Positions 16,501-24,835 of a stretch of 49,063 nucleotides of DNA are shown piece by piece. The stretch covers positions 1-49,063 of the forward strand of contig JABDAY010000009.1 of NCBI GenBank assembly GCA_013288895.1. The letters run 5' to 3'. The number at the start of each line of letters is the position of its first letter. Positions within the stretch are counted from its first letter, which is position 1. A program made the translations under genes and the position numbers. The notes below the pieces were generated by a model that was given only the letters and a program-made list of their open reading frames with translations, had not been told where the DNA came from and ran no database searches. Source of the stretch: Chlamydiota bacterium. Its GTDB lineage: Bacteria; Chlamydiota; Chlamydiia; Chlamydiales; Rhabdochlamydiaceae.

Positions 16501-18078
16501 ATGAAATCATTTGACGATATGAAGGCGACGGCGAAGTTAAGGGAGCTTGCAAAACAGCCGATTGATCTTACGCACGAGGGGGGGCTTACCCCCAAGCGGA
16601 TTGATACGATGCTGGCTAAGGCTGCCGATTTTACCTTATTTTATGGGACGGAAAGGGTCGATGAAAAGGTGATGGCCTCCCTTTTTGACCTTGCCCAAGA
16701 AGCGGATTGCCACAAGAAAATGGAAATGATGCAAGCAGGCGCCGTGCTAAACTTCATCGAGGGGGTCGAGTGTGAAAATAGAGAGGTTTTGCATACTGCG
16801 ATGCGTGATTTTTTTGATAATAGACAGACCTCTCCAAGCGCGCAAAAAGCCTCAGAACTGGCTTACCAGGAACTCGAGAAATTAAAAAAATTTTTACAAG
16901 ATATAGATGCGAAGGGGAAATATACCGATATTGTTCAAATTGGCATCGGGGGCTCTCAACTGGGCCCAGAAGCGATTTATCATGCCCTTGAGGCGTATAG
17001 AAAACCGGGGAGGAAGGCTCATTTCCTTTCGAACGTAGATCCCGATGATGGGGCAAAAATTTTTCGAGAAGTGGTTCTTTCTAAAACCCTTTTCGTTGTC
17101 GTCTCCAAATCGGGGACTACCCTGGAAACCCTTACGAATGAACAATACGTTAAAGACCAACTTGCCAAGGCGGGGCTGCCTCTTAAAGAACACCTTCTTT
17201 CAGTTACGGGTAAAGATAGTCCCATGGACGATCCTTCCAAATATCTCGCCTCCTTTTATATTTGGGATTATATTGGGGGCAGATACTCTGTGACCTCAAT
17301 GGTGGGTGCTGTCCTGCTCGCCTTTGTCCTCGGCATGGATCAAGTCATCGAGTTTTTAAGGGGGGCGCATGCCATGGACAGGGTAGCCCTGCAAAAAGAG
17401 GAAAACCTTCCCCTGCTGGGCGCTCTCTTATCTATTTGGAACCGCAATTTCTTAAACCACCCTACTTGCGCCGTCATTCCCTATTCGCAAGCCCTCCACC
17501 GCTTCCCGGCCCACTTGCAGCAGCTTTCAATGGAATCTAATGGTAAACGGATTGATAAGAAGGGGCATCTCGTCGATTTTGAAACAGGCCCTATTATTTG
17601 GGGAGAGCCTGGAACGAACGGGCAGCACTCATTTTACCAGCTGATCCACCAGGGGACAACCCCTGTTCCCCTGGATCTTATCTCATTCCGTGAAAGTCAA
17701 TATGGGGATGATGTAGATTTTAAGGGTACAACCAGCCAGGAAAAGCTCCTTGCTAACATGTTTGCCCAAACAATATCCCTTGCCACTGGGCAAAAGAACG
17801 GCAACCCAAATAAGGTCTTCCCCGGTAACCGCCCCACACGCGTCATTCTAGGCAATAAGTTAACCCCCTATTCCGTAGGGGCTCTTTTATCCTACTACGA
17901 ACATCAGGTAGCTTTTGAAGGCTTCATCTGGAATATTAACTCTTTCGATCAAGAGGGGGTGCAGTTAGGCAAGGTTTTGGCCCTTAAGATCATCGACCTG
18001 ATGAGAGACTCGAAACAGGGTAAATCGCTGGAGACTAAGAACTTTCCTTTAGGACAAGCCTTTATAAAACACTTATAA
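16501..18078 (+). CDS. pgi: Glucose-6-phosphate isomerase
   Basis: The 525-residue enzyme interconverts glucose 6-phosphate and fructose 6-phosphate in glycolysis. Both family signatures are present: DYIGGRYSVTSMVG (about 257-270) and GFIWNINSFDQEGVQLGK (about 480-497). VSKSGTTLET and GTNGQHSFYQLIHQG mark the sugar-phosphate and active-site loops. The length agrees with the long bacterial form. AAGGAG lies 7 bases before the ATG at 16501; an ATG 4 bases earlier is out of frame. The gene is followed after 5 bases by a 41-bp CACGGG-word hairpin. Confidence 0.96.
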   Translation: MKSFDDMKATAKLRELAKQPIDLTHEGGLTPKRIDTMLAKAADFTLFYGTERVDEKVMASLFDLAQEADCHKKMEMMQAGAVLNFIEGVECENREVLHTAMRDFFDNRQTSPSAQKASELAYQELEKLKKFLQDIDAKGKYTDIVQIGIGGSQLGPEAIYHALEAYRKPGRKAHFLSNVDPDDGAKIFREVVLSKTLFVVVSKSGTTLETLTNEQYVKDQLAKAGLPLKEHLLSVTGKDSPMDDPSKYLASFYIWDYIGGRYSVTSMVGAVLLAFVLGMDQVIEFLRGAHAMDRVALQKEENLPLLGALLSIWNRNFLNHPTCAVIPYSQALHRFPAHLQQLSMESNGKRIDKKGHLVDFETGPIIWGEPGTNGQHSFYQLIHQGTTPVPLDLISFRESQYGDDVDFKGTTSQEKLLANMFAQTISLATGQKNGNPNKVFPGNRPTRVILGNKLTPYSVGALLSYYEHQVAFEGFIWNINSFDQEGVQLGKVLALKIIDLMRDSKQGKSLETKNFPLGQAFIKHL

Positions 18079-18083
18079 GAAAA

Positions 18084-18189
18084 AAGATCGGGCACGCACG
18101 CGGGCACGGGCACGGGCACGAAAGAAAGAAGAACTTAAGCTCTCTTCTCTTTCGTGCCCGTGCCCGTGCCCGCGTGCGTGCCCGATCTT
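18084..18189. repeat. CACGGG-word hairpin, copy 2 (41-bp perfect stem), probable pgi terminator
   Basis: Arms 18084-18124 and 18149-18189 are perfectly complementary and differ from copy 1 mainly in the loop. The element starts 5 bases after the pgi stop codon. Confidence 0.92.
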
Positions 18190-18219
18190 CGTCTAAAATG
18201 ACAATTAGTTTGTGTCATA

Positions 18220-18263
18220 ATAATAATTATTTTAATTAGTTTGCTAATTAAAATAATTATTAT
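18220..18263. promoter_or_regulatory. AT-only 20-bp palindrome before the 686-residue gene
   Basis: Arms 18220-18239 and 18244-18263 pair perfectly around TTTG; apart from one G-C pair at the loop the stem is all A-T. It ends 11 bases before the proposed start codon. An operator for a dimeric regulator or a translation-blocking leader hairpin would fit. Confidence 0.75.
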
Positions 18264-18274
18264 ATAATAATAGT

Positions 18275-20335
18275 ATGGGGCAGGCAGATAATCTCACTCT
18301 AATGGAGGCGGTAGACAACCTTTCTAGCATGGCTGAGCTTGAAGTCGCTACACCCATTCCTGCCAAATGGCTTGACCCTACTAAGCTAGAAGAGAATCAA
18401 AAGACTGTTAAACAAACGTTTAAGGTGTTAAATAACTACCTCCACCACGTTTATTCCAAAGAAAAAGAGCAGCTTAAAGATATCGAGACGCAAAAGGGGA
18501 TCCAGGCAATTATGGTCCTTGCTGGGGAAGCTGCCCAGAAGATGGATAAATTTAGCTCCGGTCTGTTTAAGGGGGTAACTGAGCTTGAGGAATATAAGGA
18601 TCTGCAGCAGTTTTATCTAACAAAAATCATGAGGCGATTCCAAGAGGTTCTGGAAACTGAAGAGGCTTGGGAGAAAGAATGGGGACAAATTGCATCAAGT
18701 GTTCTAGATATTGAAAGACGGGGCCTCAAAGATTTAGAGACAGTTAGAAGAGACAAAGAGTACGAACTATTTTTCATTAAAAAAGAGGATGAAAATCCCT
18801 TTTTTAACCGGAATCTTTTGCGTCACATTAGACTTGTTGGAGACTTTGATGAAACAATCAAAGGCTCGGGAGGGGATGACCCCTTTTTAAAAGCGAAGGT
18901 GCTTCAGGATAAGGATGTTCACGCTGCTGCTAAAGAAATTATCAAGCTCTCTTTAGTCCATATCGATGCATTTTATAAAGAAGCCATGAGACATAAAGAG
19001 ATCACTTTTGTCATGAGCTTGAATAGTGCCCTAATGGCCCTGATGCTAACTGCCAATCCACGCAACTTAAGAGAGAATACGACGGGCAAAAGCTCTTTAA
19101 GTTATTTCCGCGATTTCCAGATTTTTTTACGCGGAGCTTTAAACTCAATAGAATATGAAAAGTATATCTCTACCCGGCCAGATCCTTTTGCCCATACCTT
19201 GATCAATCTTTCCCATAGCCTTTGCTGCTTTTTATTCTTGAGAATTAGTTCGAAAAAAGAGGCGACAGATTTTATCCATAAGCTTATTCAAAGAGGGGGA
19301 AAGATCATCAATGAGAAACAGCCTTTTTGGAGCCTTCTTTTGGATGAAGACGAAAGTATTAGAGCGCTGCTCCGGCAATATCCGAGCGGCCCCCTTTTAA
19401 AAACGCTTGATATTTTTCGAGAGGAAGAGGCCAAAGATGGATTCGATCCTCTTATTCAAGATAACCTTCCCCACCAACTTTTCACTTTTACTTACGATTC
19501 TGCCGATATTACAGTCTTGCGGATTCCGTCGCCAACTCTCCAAGAAATTATCAACAAAGCTGAAGTTGTCGGTGAGTTTAAAGGATATTTAAGGTTCCTA
19601 AAAGGGGAAAGGCATCTTCTTTTTAACCTTCAAGATAGAACGTCGTGGCAAGAGCATGCGAGGTGTGTGGCTTTAGAAGAGGTACAAAAACAAGCTGAGT
19701 TTTCTAAGTCACTGACAACTGTCACCCTTCCTAAAAACACAGAGTTCTACACTCAAGCGGCAACTTATTTAGATTTGAATGATGCAGAAAATTTTATCCT
19801 AACATTCAAAGATCAGCTCGCAAGTGGGGAGCAATGCGGGTTCTATTTTCCCCCTTCCATCAATCAAAAAGATCTTCTTGAGTTTACTAATGCGGCACTA
19901 AAGCTGGTTCACAACCACTTTTTTGCTGGCAGACCCACCCTAGCACGTAAAGTCAGACTGGATTTTATCGAGGTCTTCTATTTACTTCTCGAACTAAAAA
20001 TCATCGACCTTTTCAAACCCGACTGTTGCAGTTTCACCTGCAAAGATGCGATCGACGTTGGCGCCGGCAATGCGGCAGCCTTCTTCTCATTTCTCCGGAT
20101 GTGCACCTCAGAAAAAGAATGGACAACAGAGGAAAAAAATCTCGTTCTTTGGATCCTCTACAGCCCCGCACTTATCATCAGAGAAAGAGCAGTAGATCCC
20201 CAAAACTTCAACAGAACCATCAGCGTTCTTGCCCACATCGACGCCACCCTCAGCGCCGACAGAAAAAAAATCCTTAGCGCCCTAACCGACCTCTTCGGCA
20301 CCCCCATCTTCTCCACCCTTAAACTTGAGTTCTAA
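18275..20335 (+). CDS. Large soluble protein of unknown function
   Basis: I do not recognise this 686-residue protein. It is mostly helical, rich in Lys/Glu/Leu, with a Cys pair (LFKPDCCSFTC, about 580-590) and no signal peptide or clear membrane span. The N-terminal third contains coiled-coil-like stretches (KEKEQLKDIETQKG; EEAWEKEWGQ). No Shine-Dalgarno sequence precedes the ATG at 18275; in-frame ATGs follow at codons 10 and 19. Being flanked by a terminator-like hairpin and a perfect AT palindrome suggests it is a separate transcription unit. It may be lineage-specific. Confidence 0.8.
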   Translation: MGQADNLTLMEAVDNLSSMAELEVATPIPAKWLDPTKLEENQKTVKQTFKVLNNYLHHVYSKEKEQLKDIETQKGIQAIMVLAGEAAQKMDKFSSGLFKGVTELEEYKDLQQFYLTKIMRRFQEVLETEEAWEKEWGQIASSVLDIERRGLKDLETVRRDKEYELFFIKKEDENPFFNRNLLRHIRLVGDFDETIKGSGGDDPFLKAKVLQDKDVHAAAKEIIKLSLVHIDAFYKEAMRHKEITFVMSLNSALMALMLTANPRNLRENTTGKSSLSYFRDFQIFLRGALNSIEYEKYISTRPDPFAHTLINLSHSLCCFLFLRISSKKEATDFIHKLIQRGGKIINEKQPFWSLLLDEDESIRALLRQYPSGPLLKTLDIFREEEAKDGFDPLIQDNLPHQLFTFTYDSADITVLRIPSPTLQEIINKAEVVGEFKGYLRFLKGERHLLFNLQDRTSWQEHARCVALEEVQKQAEFSKSLTTVTLPKNTEFYTQAATYLDLNDAENFILTFKDQLASGEQCGFYFPPSINQKDLLEFTNAALKLVHNHFFAGRPTLARKVRLDFIEVFYLLLELKIIDLFKPDCCSFTCKDAIDVGAGNAAAFFSFLRMCTSEKEWTTEEKNLVLWILYSPALIIRERAVDPQNFNRTISVLAHIDATLSADRKKILSALTDLFGTPIFSTLKLEF

Positions 20336-20379
20336 TTTAGATATCTATATACATGTCAAAAAACTAGGGAGAGGCTGCG

Positions 20380-21624
20380 ATGAAACATTTTCAGATTTTT
20401 AGCCTTTTAACCTCTTTTTTTCTATCGATAAGCGCCTTGCACGCAGGCCCAACAGACGCTTATGTAGCAAATAGTGGCGATGGCACCGTAATCGTTATCG
20501 ACACTTCTACGAATGTAGTGACAGCAACTATAAATAATGTTGGTACAGCCCCTCTAGGAGTTGCTATAACACCAAACGGCTTATTTGCTTATGTAGCAGA
20601 TCAAAGTGGGGACAATGTAACCATCATCAACACTTCCACAAATTCAGTAACAGCAACTGTGCCAGTGGACTTAGACTCTATTAGAGTTGCTATAACGCCA
20701 AACGGCTCTTTTGTTTATGTAACACATGCCTCTGGCGCCGTAAGCGTCATCAACACTTCCACAAATTCAGTAATAGCAACTGTGCCTGTGGCCTCAACAC
20801 CCACTGGCGTTGCTATAACGCCAAACGGCTCTTTTGCTTATGTATCAAATCAATTTGTTAGCGGCACAGTAAGCGTCATCAACACTTCCACAAATTCAGT
20901 GGTAGCAACTATACCCGTGGGCTCAACACCCAATGGCGTTGCTATAACGCCAAACGGCTCTTTTGCTTACGTAGCAAATCAAATTGTTGGTGGCAACGTA
21001 AGCATTATCAACACTTCTACAAATTCCGTAATAGCAACTGTGCAGGTGGAAGGAAAGCCTGCGTTTGTTGCAATAACACCAAACGGCTCATTTGCTTATG
21101 TGACAAATGATGGCACTAACCCTGGCACCGTAAGCGTCATCGATACTTCTACAAATTCAGTGGTAGCAACTGTACCTGTAGGCTCAGGACCCGGACCAGT
21201 TGCCATAACACCAAACGGCTCATTTGCTTATGTAGGAAATGTTAACGCTAGTCCCGGCACCGTAAGCGTCATCAACACTTCTACAAATTCCGTAACAGCA
21301 ACTGTAACTGTGGGCCATTCCCCTCGAGGAATTGCCATGCCCTCGTTCCTCCAACCCCCTTCATGCATTAGCGGATTTCAGAAGAAAGACCGCTTTTTGA
21401 CTCAAACCGACTTGATTAATATCATTAATTGGTGCGCAAGTCCCTCGTTTTTCGTGACCTCATACAACATCTATCGCAATGGGACCCTTATTGGATCAGT
21501 TCCATCAACGCAGCTTATATTTGAAGACCGCAACAGAAGGAAAAGAGAGAAATATCTCTATGCTGTTATAGCCGTAAGCAGCGGAGGCGGGATAAGCCTC
21601 CCCGCCACCATCACACTGCCTTAG
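20380..21624 (+). CDS. Secreted seven-repeat YVTN beta-propeller protein with Fn3-like C-terminus
   Basis: The 414-residue protein has a signal peptide (FSLLTSFFLSISALHAG) and then seven repeats of about 42 residues, each reading FAYVxN...TVSVINTSTNSVVATVPV...GVAITPNGS. Seven such repeats make one closed propeller (about 26-325). The last 85 residues (YNIYRNGTLIGSVPST... YLYAVIAVSSGG) look like a fibronectin type III domain. YVTN proteins occur on the surface of bacteria and archaea and usually bind partners; no catalytic residues are apparent. The repeats are very alike at DNA level (several share CACTTCCACAAATTCAGT), so copy number could change by recombination. GGGAGAGG precedes the ATG. 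Confidence 0.88.
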   Translation: MKHFQIFSLLTSFFLSISALHAGPTDAYVANSGDGTVIVIDTSTNVVTATINNVGTAPLGVAITPNGLFAYVADQSGDNVTIINTSTNSVTATVPVDLDSIRVAITPNGSFVYVTHASGAVSVINTSTNSVIATVPVASTPTGVAITPNGSFAYVSNQFVSGTVSVINTSTNSVVATIPVGSTPNGVAITPNGSFAYVANQIVGGNVSIINTSTNSVIATVQVEGKPAFVAITPNGSFAYVTNDGTNPGTVSVIDTSTNSVVATVPVGSGPGPVAITPNGSFAYVGNVNASPGTVSVINTSTNSVTATVTVGHSPRGIAMPSFLQPPSCISGFQKKDRFLTQTDLINIINWCASPSFFVTSYNIYRNGTLIGSVPSTQLIFEDRNRRKREKYLYAVIAVSSGGGISLPATITLP

Positions 21625-21707
21625 CAATTCTTGTATCGCGGTATCGGCCGTGCTCAAAAAATATTTGCATTTAAGCATAAATTTTAATTTAGTAGTTTTA
21701 GTCTTTA

Positions 21708-21735
21708 TTGTTTATTAATAGTTGTTTGTTATAAT
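21708..21735 (+). promoter_or_regulatory. Predicted promoter of the first F-box module copy
   Basis: TTGTTT (21708-21713), 16 bases and TATAAT (21730-21735). It matches the promoter at 23172 base for base in the core and is kept although the gene it first served is deleted. Confidence 0.65.
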
Positions 21736-21740
21736 GATTG

Positions 21741-21843
21741 GACACTGTGGGTTCTTGGTGGTGTGGGTATGCTCGGAGTCGGCGCTTTTTTCACGGGTAG
21801 ATATGTCATGAAGAAATCAGAAAGACAAGGTCTTGCAGTTTAA
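21741..21843 (+). pseudogene. Remnant of the small two-helix membrane protein gene
   Basis: From 21655 to 21744 the sequence copies the upstream region at 23118-23208. It then jumps directly to the last 32 or so codons of the small membrane protein (compare 23432-23531), a deletion of 224 bases that removes the start codon and first helix. The tail encodes MLGVGAFFTGRYVMKKSERQ as in the intact copy. The deletion brings the promoter closer to the F-box gene at 21866. Confidence 0.88.
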
Positions 21844-21865
21844 ATAAATTGGAGCGGAAATATTT

Positions 21866-22954
21866 ATGGTTAGCCTCGTATCAAGCGCAGGCGGCTCTGC
21901 AGCTCTAGAAAGGGAAGTTGATTGGACCAGCCGCCTGGCAGATGTTGAGCTTGGGGGGATTAGCTCATATTTAACACTGAGAGAAAATCTGGAATGGAGA
22001 GGCGTCTGCTATAGATTTCATAAACTAACAGCCTCAAATACATGTGCAAAGATCCATGGACGAGTTTCTTCTGGTGACTTTGTATCACCACGCCACTTTC
22101 TTCGCATTTTGCGTGTGGTAAGAGATGCAGGGTTGCTGATCAATAATGTGACTCTTTCTTATGCTGATGTTCGATCACCGGAGAAGTTTCTCGATATTTT
22201 GCGTGAAGACAAAACGGCTGGATTGCAGATTAGCGATATAAACCTTGAGGAATTTCCTTGTATGACTCATACAGAAGTGCTTACAACAATTCTTCAACTT
22301 CATCCAGAACTTAGAACTTCGAGGGGGCTTACTTGTTACAAGCATTACTATTACACTGCTGAGGGTTATTGGCTCTTAGGAGAGGGGATCAAGGAAGTTT
22401 CAGCGCGTATAGCAGCAGGAATTCAAATGACAGGTCTTAGCTTTGGCCAAGACCCTCTAGGCTCCTCTACAGTTGGGGTTTTATCAGTTCGAACAATTAT
22501 ATCTTTCGGTCTTAATTCTAAGCTGACTTATTTAAATTTAGAAGGGTGTTGCTGCGATGATACGTGTCTTGTAATGATAGGTCAAAGAGGCTCGAATCTC
22601 GAAGAACTTGATCTGGGAACTTGTAGAGGAAATATAAGCACAGTTACTGAAGAGGGGCTAGTAAACCTTTTTCCACACCTCCCTAACCTTAAAAAGTTAT
22701 GGTTTGGTCCAGACATACCCGTCACACGAAACATATTCCATTCAATAGTCGAGAGCTGCCCCAAATTCGAAAGATTGGAGCTTGCGGGAAAAATATTTCA
22801 TAGAACTACCATGGATTCAGATGAATTACAATTTTTCATGGTGAGCTGTTTTTCCCTTACACTGGTCTTGCTCCAAGGGTGCAAAAATATCAGCAAAGAC
22901 ACAATTGAAGCCTGGAATCATATCCGACCAACCCTTAAAGTTGTTCGCGCCTAA
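21866..22954 (+). CDS. F-box-like/leucine-rich-repeat protein, copy 1, candidate host-directed effector
   Basis: Residues 21-58 of this 362-residue protein read as an F-box: VELGGISSYLTLRENLEWRG followed by VCYRFHKLT, with the L...I..YL....L...VC..F..L pattern. The rest has RNI/AMN1-type leucine-rich repeats, best seen after residue 215 (LTYLNLEGCCCDDTCLVMIG, NLEELDLGTC, NLKKLWFG). F-box proteins recruit targets to host SCF ubiquitin ligases; bacteria have no such complex, so export into a eukaryotic host is inferred. No Sec signal; the Ser-rich start would allow type III export. GGAG lies 11 bases before the ATG. The paralogue is at 23554. Confidence 0.75.
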   Translation: MVSLVSSAGGSAALEREVDWTSRLADVELGGISSYLTLRENLEWRGVCYRFHKLTASNTCAKIHGRVSSGDFVSPRHFLRILRVVRDAGLLINNVTLSYADVRSPEKFLDILREDKTAGLQISDINLEEFPCMTHTEVLTTILQLHPELRTSRGLTCYKHYYYTAEGYWLLGEGIKEVSARIAAGIQMTGLSFGQDPLGSSTVGVLSVRTIISFGLNSKLTYLNLEGCCCDDTCLVMIGQRGSNLEELDLGTCRGNISTVTEEGLVNLFPHLPNLKKLWFGPDIPVTRNIFHSIVESCPKFERLELAGKIFHRTTMDSDELQFFMVSCFSLTLVLLQGCKNISKDTIEAWNHIRPTLKVVRA

Positions 22955-23011
22955 ATGTTCCTATAGCCGGGCGGGCTAAAACTACGTTTCTGGCCTTTGC
23001 TTCATCGGACA

Positions 23012-23118
23012 AAAATGTATTTAATCTTAATCCCGCTAGGGATTATGATCCAATACCAGGGATTTCATCCCTGGCTATAAACCATAATCCCTAGCGGGAT
23101 TAAGATTAAATACATTTT
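23012..23118. repeat. Nested hairpin behind F-box gene 1 (36-bp perfect arms)
   Basis: Arms 23012-23047 and 23083-23118 are exact reverse complements; inside the 35-base interval an 8-bp hairpin (23056-23063 with 23067-23074) is nested. It shares its outer sequence with the element at 24698 and probably ends the upstream transcript. Confidence 0.92.
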
Positions 23119-23171
23119 CAAAAAATATTTGCATTAAAGCATAAATTTTAATTTAATGATTTTAATCTTTA

Positions 23172-23199
23172 TTGTTTATTAATAGTTGTTTGTTATAAT
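23172..23199 (+). promoter_or_regulatory. Predicted promoter of the second F-box module
   Basis: TTGTTT (23172-23177), 16 bases, TATAAT (23194-23199). A GGGAG ribosome site and the small membrane protein gene follow. Confidence 0.68.
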
Positions 23200-23234
23200 G
23201 ATTGGACAATAATAACAAACAAGGGAGAGATTAT

Positions 23235-23531
23235 ATGTCTGCAGGAAGTAAGTGTTTAGCATGTCTACCTAGTATGCCTAAATGGGTGCCGCCAGTGTTT
23301 AGACAAGATCAGAGCAGAAATGGTAGAATTACGATGGTTGTGGGTGGTGCTTTGGCTCTTGTCTGTCTGGTTTTAATCGGTATTATGGCAGGGAAAGTTG
23401 TTGTGGCTAAGTTAAGTCAATGGTCAGAGTCACCGTGGGTTCTTGGTGGTATGGGTATGCTCGGAGTCGGCGCTTTTTTCACTGGTAGATATGTCATGAA
23501 GAAATCAGAAAGACAAGGTCTTGCAGTTTAA
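23235..23531 (+). CDS. Small two-helix membrane protein, Inc-like layout
   Basis: The 98-residue protein starts at the ATG at 23235, which has GGGAG 7 bases upstream; the frame also extends to a TTG at 23202 without support. After a Cys/Pro-containing N-terminus (CLACLPSMPKWVPP) there are two hydrophobic segments (about 32-57 and 67-86) split by a short loop, and a basic tail (KKSERQ). This bilobed pattern is the usual criterion for chlamydial inclusion membrane (Inc) proteins, though it is not specific. It lies 22 bases before the F-box gene and shares its promoter, so the two probably act together. Confidence 0.75.
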   Translation: MSAGSKCLACLPSMPKWVPPVFRQDQSRNGRITMVVGGALALVCLVLIGIMAGKVVVAKLSQWSESPWVLGGMGMLGVGAFFTGRYVMKKSERQGLAV

Positions 23532-23553
23532 ATAAATTGGAGCGGAAATATTT

Positions 23554-24645
23554 ATGGTTAGCCTCGTATCAGGCGCAGGCGGCTCTGCAGCGCTAGAAAG
23601 GGGAGTTGATTGGACCAGCCGCCTGGCAGATGTTGAGCTTGGGATGGTTTTCTCCTGTTTAACGCTGAGACAAAATCTAGTAATGAGAGGTGTCTCGCGT
23701 CGGTTCTGTTACCTAAACTTTTCAGATTCATGTGTAAAGATTCATGAGCGTGTTCCCATGGATGTCGTTCTCAGATCACAAGGATACTTCGTTCGCATTT
23801 TGTATGCAGCAAGAGATGCGGGATTGCCAATCAATAACATAGTCCTGTATCATACGGCCGCTAGTTGGCCGCAGCTCTCCTGGGGGGTGCTGCCCTTCTT
23901 TGATTCCTTCTTCGATTTTTTGCGCATTGCAATAGCTTTAGGGATTCCTCCCGGCAACATAGACCTTAAAGGATTTCCCTGTAAAGATTTAGTCTTACTT
24001 AGGATGCTTCTTAAAATCTGTCCGGCATTGAGAACTAGTGAGGGGCTTACTTCCTTCGATTACAATTTTGGGATCCACTTAGAATCTGGCCTTGAAGATT
24101 TGAGAGCCCGGGTGCGAGAGGGAATTCAAATAACTGCACTGGACCTTCGCGGGGCTAGTAGATGGATGTACGTTAGCGTTTCACAAGTTCAAGAATTTCT
24201 CGCTGTTGGTCTTAATTCTAAGCTGAGTATTCTAAATTTAACCAGATGTTCTCTTGATGACTCGTGTCTTGAAGTGATAGGAGAAACAGCCCCAAAACTC
24301 ACGAGTCTCTCTTTAGGAGGTGATCCTCCCAAAGACACAAGCACTGTTACAGAACAAAGTCTTATAACCCTTTTTTCAGACCTCTCCGATCTTAGAAGTC
24401 TGGCAGTGAACGGGAGCGATATACCTATGACGCAAGGCGTTCTCCATTCAGTAGCCCGAAGTTGCCACGAACTCGAAGAACTTACGCTCTACGGAAAGGC
24501 CTTGAGTGAAGATGGAATATACTCTGTTCTGGAAGGGTGCTTCTCTCTTAGAGAGCTTACACTCTACCACTGTAAAAATATCAGCAAAGACACAATTGAA
24601 GCCTGGAATCGTATCCGACCAACCCTTAAAGTTGTTCGCGCCTAA
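23554..24645 (+). CDS. F-box-like/leucine-rich-repeat protein, copy 2, candidate host-directed effector
   Basis: The 363-residue protein is a paralogue of the one at 21866. The F-box-like segment (VELGMVFSCLTLRQNLVMRG then VSRRFCYLN) lies at the same place. Leucine-rich repeats follow (LSILNLTRCSLDDSCLEVIG, KLTSLSLGG, ELEELTLYG, SLRELTLYHCKNIS). The first 90 bases and last 60 bases, plus the 3' flank, are nearly identical to copy 1, while the middle has diverged strongly, with an extra stretch around residues 100-125. That suggests conserved ends for export and ligase docking and a changing middle for target choice, which is inference. Confidence 0.76.
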   Translation: MVSLVSGAGGSAALERGVDWTSRLADVELGMVFSCLTLRQNLVMRGVSRRFCYLNFSDSCVKIHERVPMDVVLRSQGYFVRILYAARDAGLPINNIVLYHTAASWPQLSWGVLPFFDSFFDFLRIAIALGIPPGNIDLKGFPCKDLVLLRMLLKICPALRTSEGLTSFDYNFGIHLESGLEDLRARVREGIQITALDLRGASRWMYVSVSQVQEFLAVGLNSKLSILNLTRCSLDDSCLEVIGETAPKLTSLSLGGDPPKDTSTVTEQSLITLFSDLSDLRSLAVNGSDIPMTQGVLHSVARSCHELEELTLYGKALSEDGIYSVLEGCFSLRELTLYHCKNISKDTIEAWNRIRPTLKVVRA

Positions 24646-24697
24646 ATGTTCCTATAGCCGGACGGGCTAAAACTACGTTTCTGGCCTTTGCTTCATC

Positions 24698-24757
24698 GGA
24701 CAAAAATGTATTTAATCTTAATCCCGCTAGGGATTAAGATTAAATACATTTTTGTCC
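24698..24757. terminator. 28-bp perfect hairpin behind F-box gene 2
   Basis: Arms 24698-24725 and 24730-24757 are exact complements around GCTA. It is the un-nested version of the element at 23012 and lies between convergent genes. Confidence 0.85.
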
Positions 24758-24790
24758 CACCTGGCACGTAAGAGAGGTTCATTCTTCTCT

Positions 24791-24830
24791 TTCTTTCGTT
24801 TTGCGATTTTTGTTTTGCGTTTTGCGTTTC
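24791..24830. repeat. Half copy of the AAACGC-word element after yqgE
   Basis: Only the TTTTGCG-type arm is present, ending 5 bases beyond the yqgE stop (minus strand). Confidence 0.65.
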
Positions 24831-24835
24831 TTTTT

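Noticed and set aside
23012..23118. Insertion sequence ends
   Set aside because: The inverted arms enclose only 35 bases and no transposase is found anywhere in the window.
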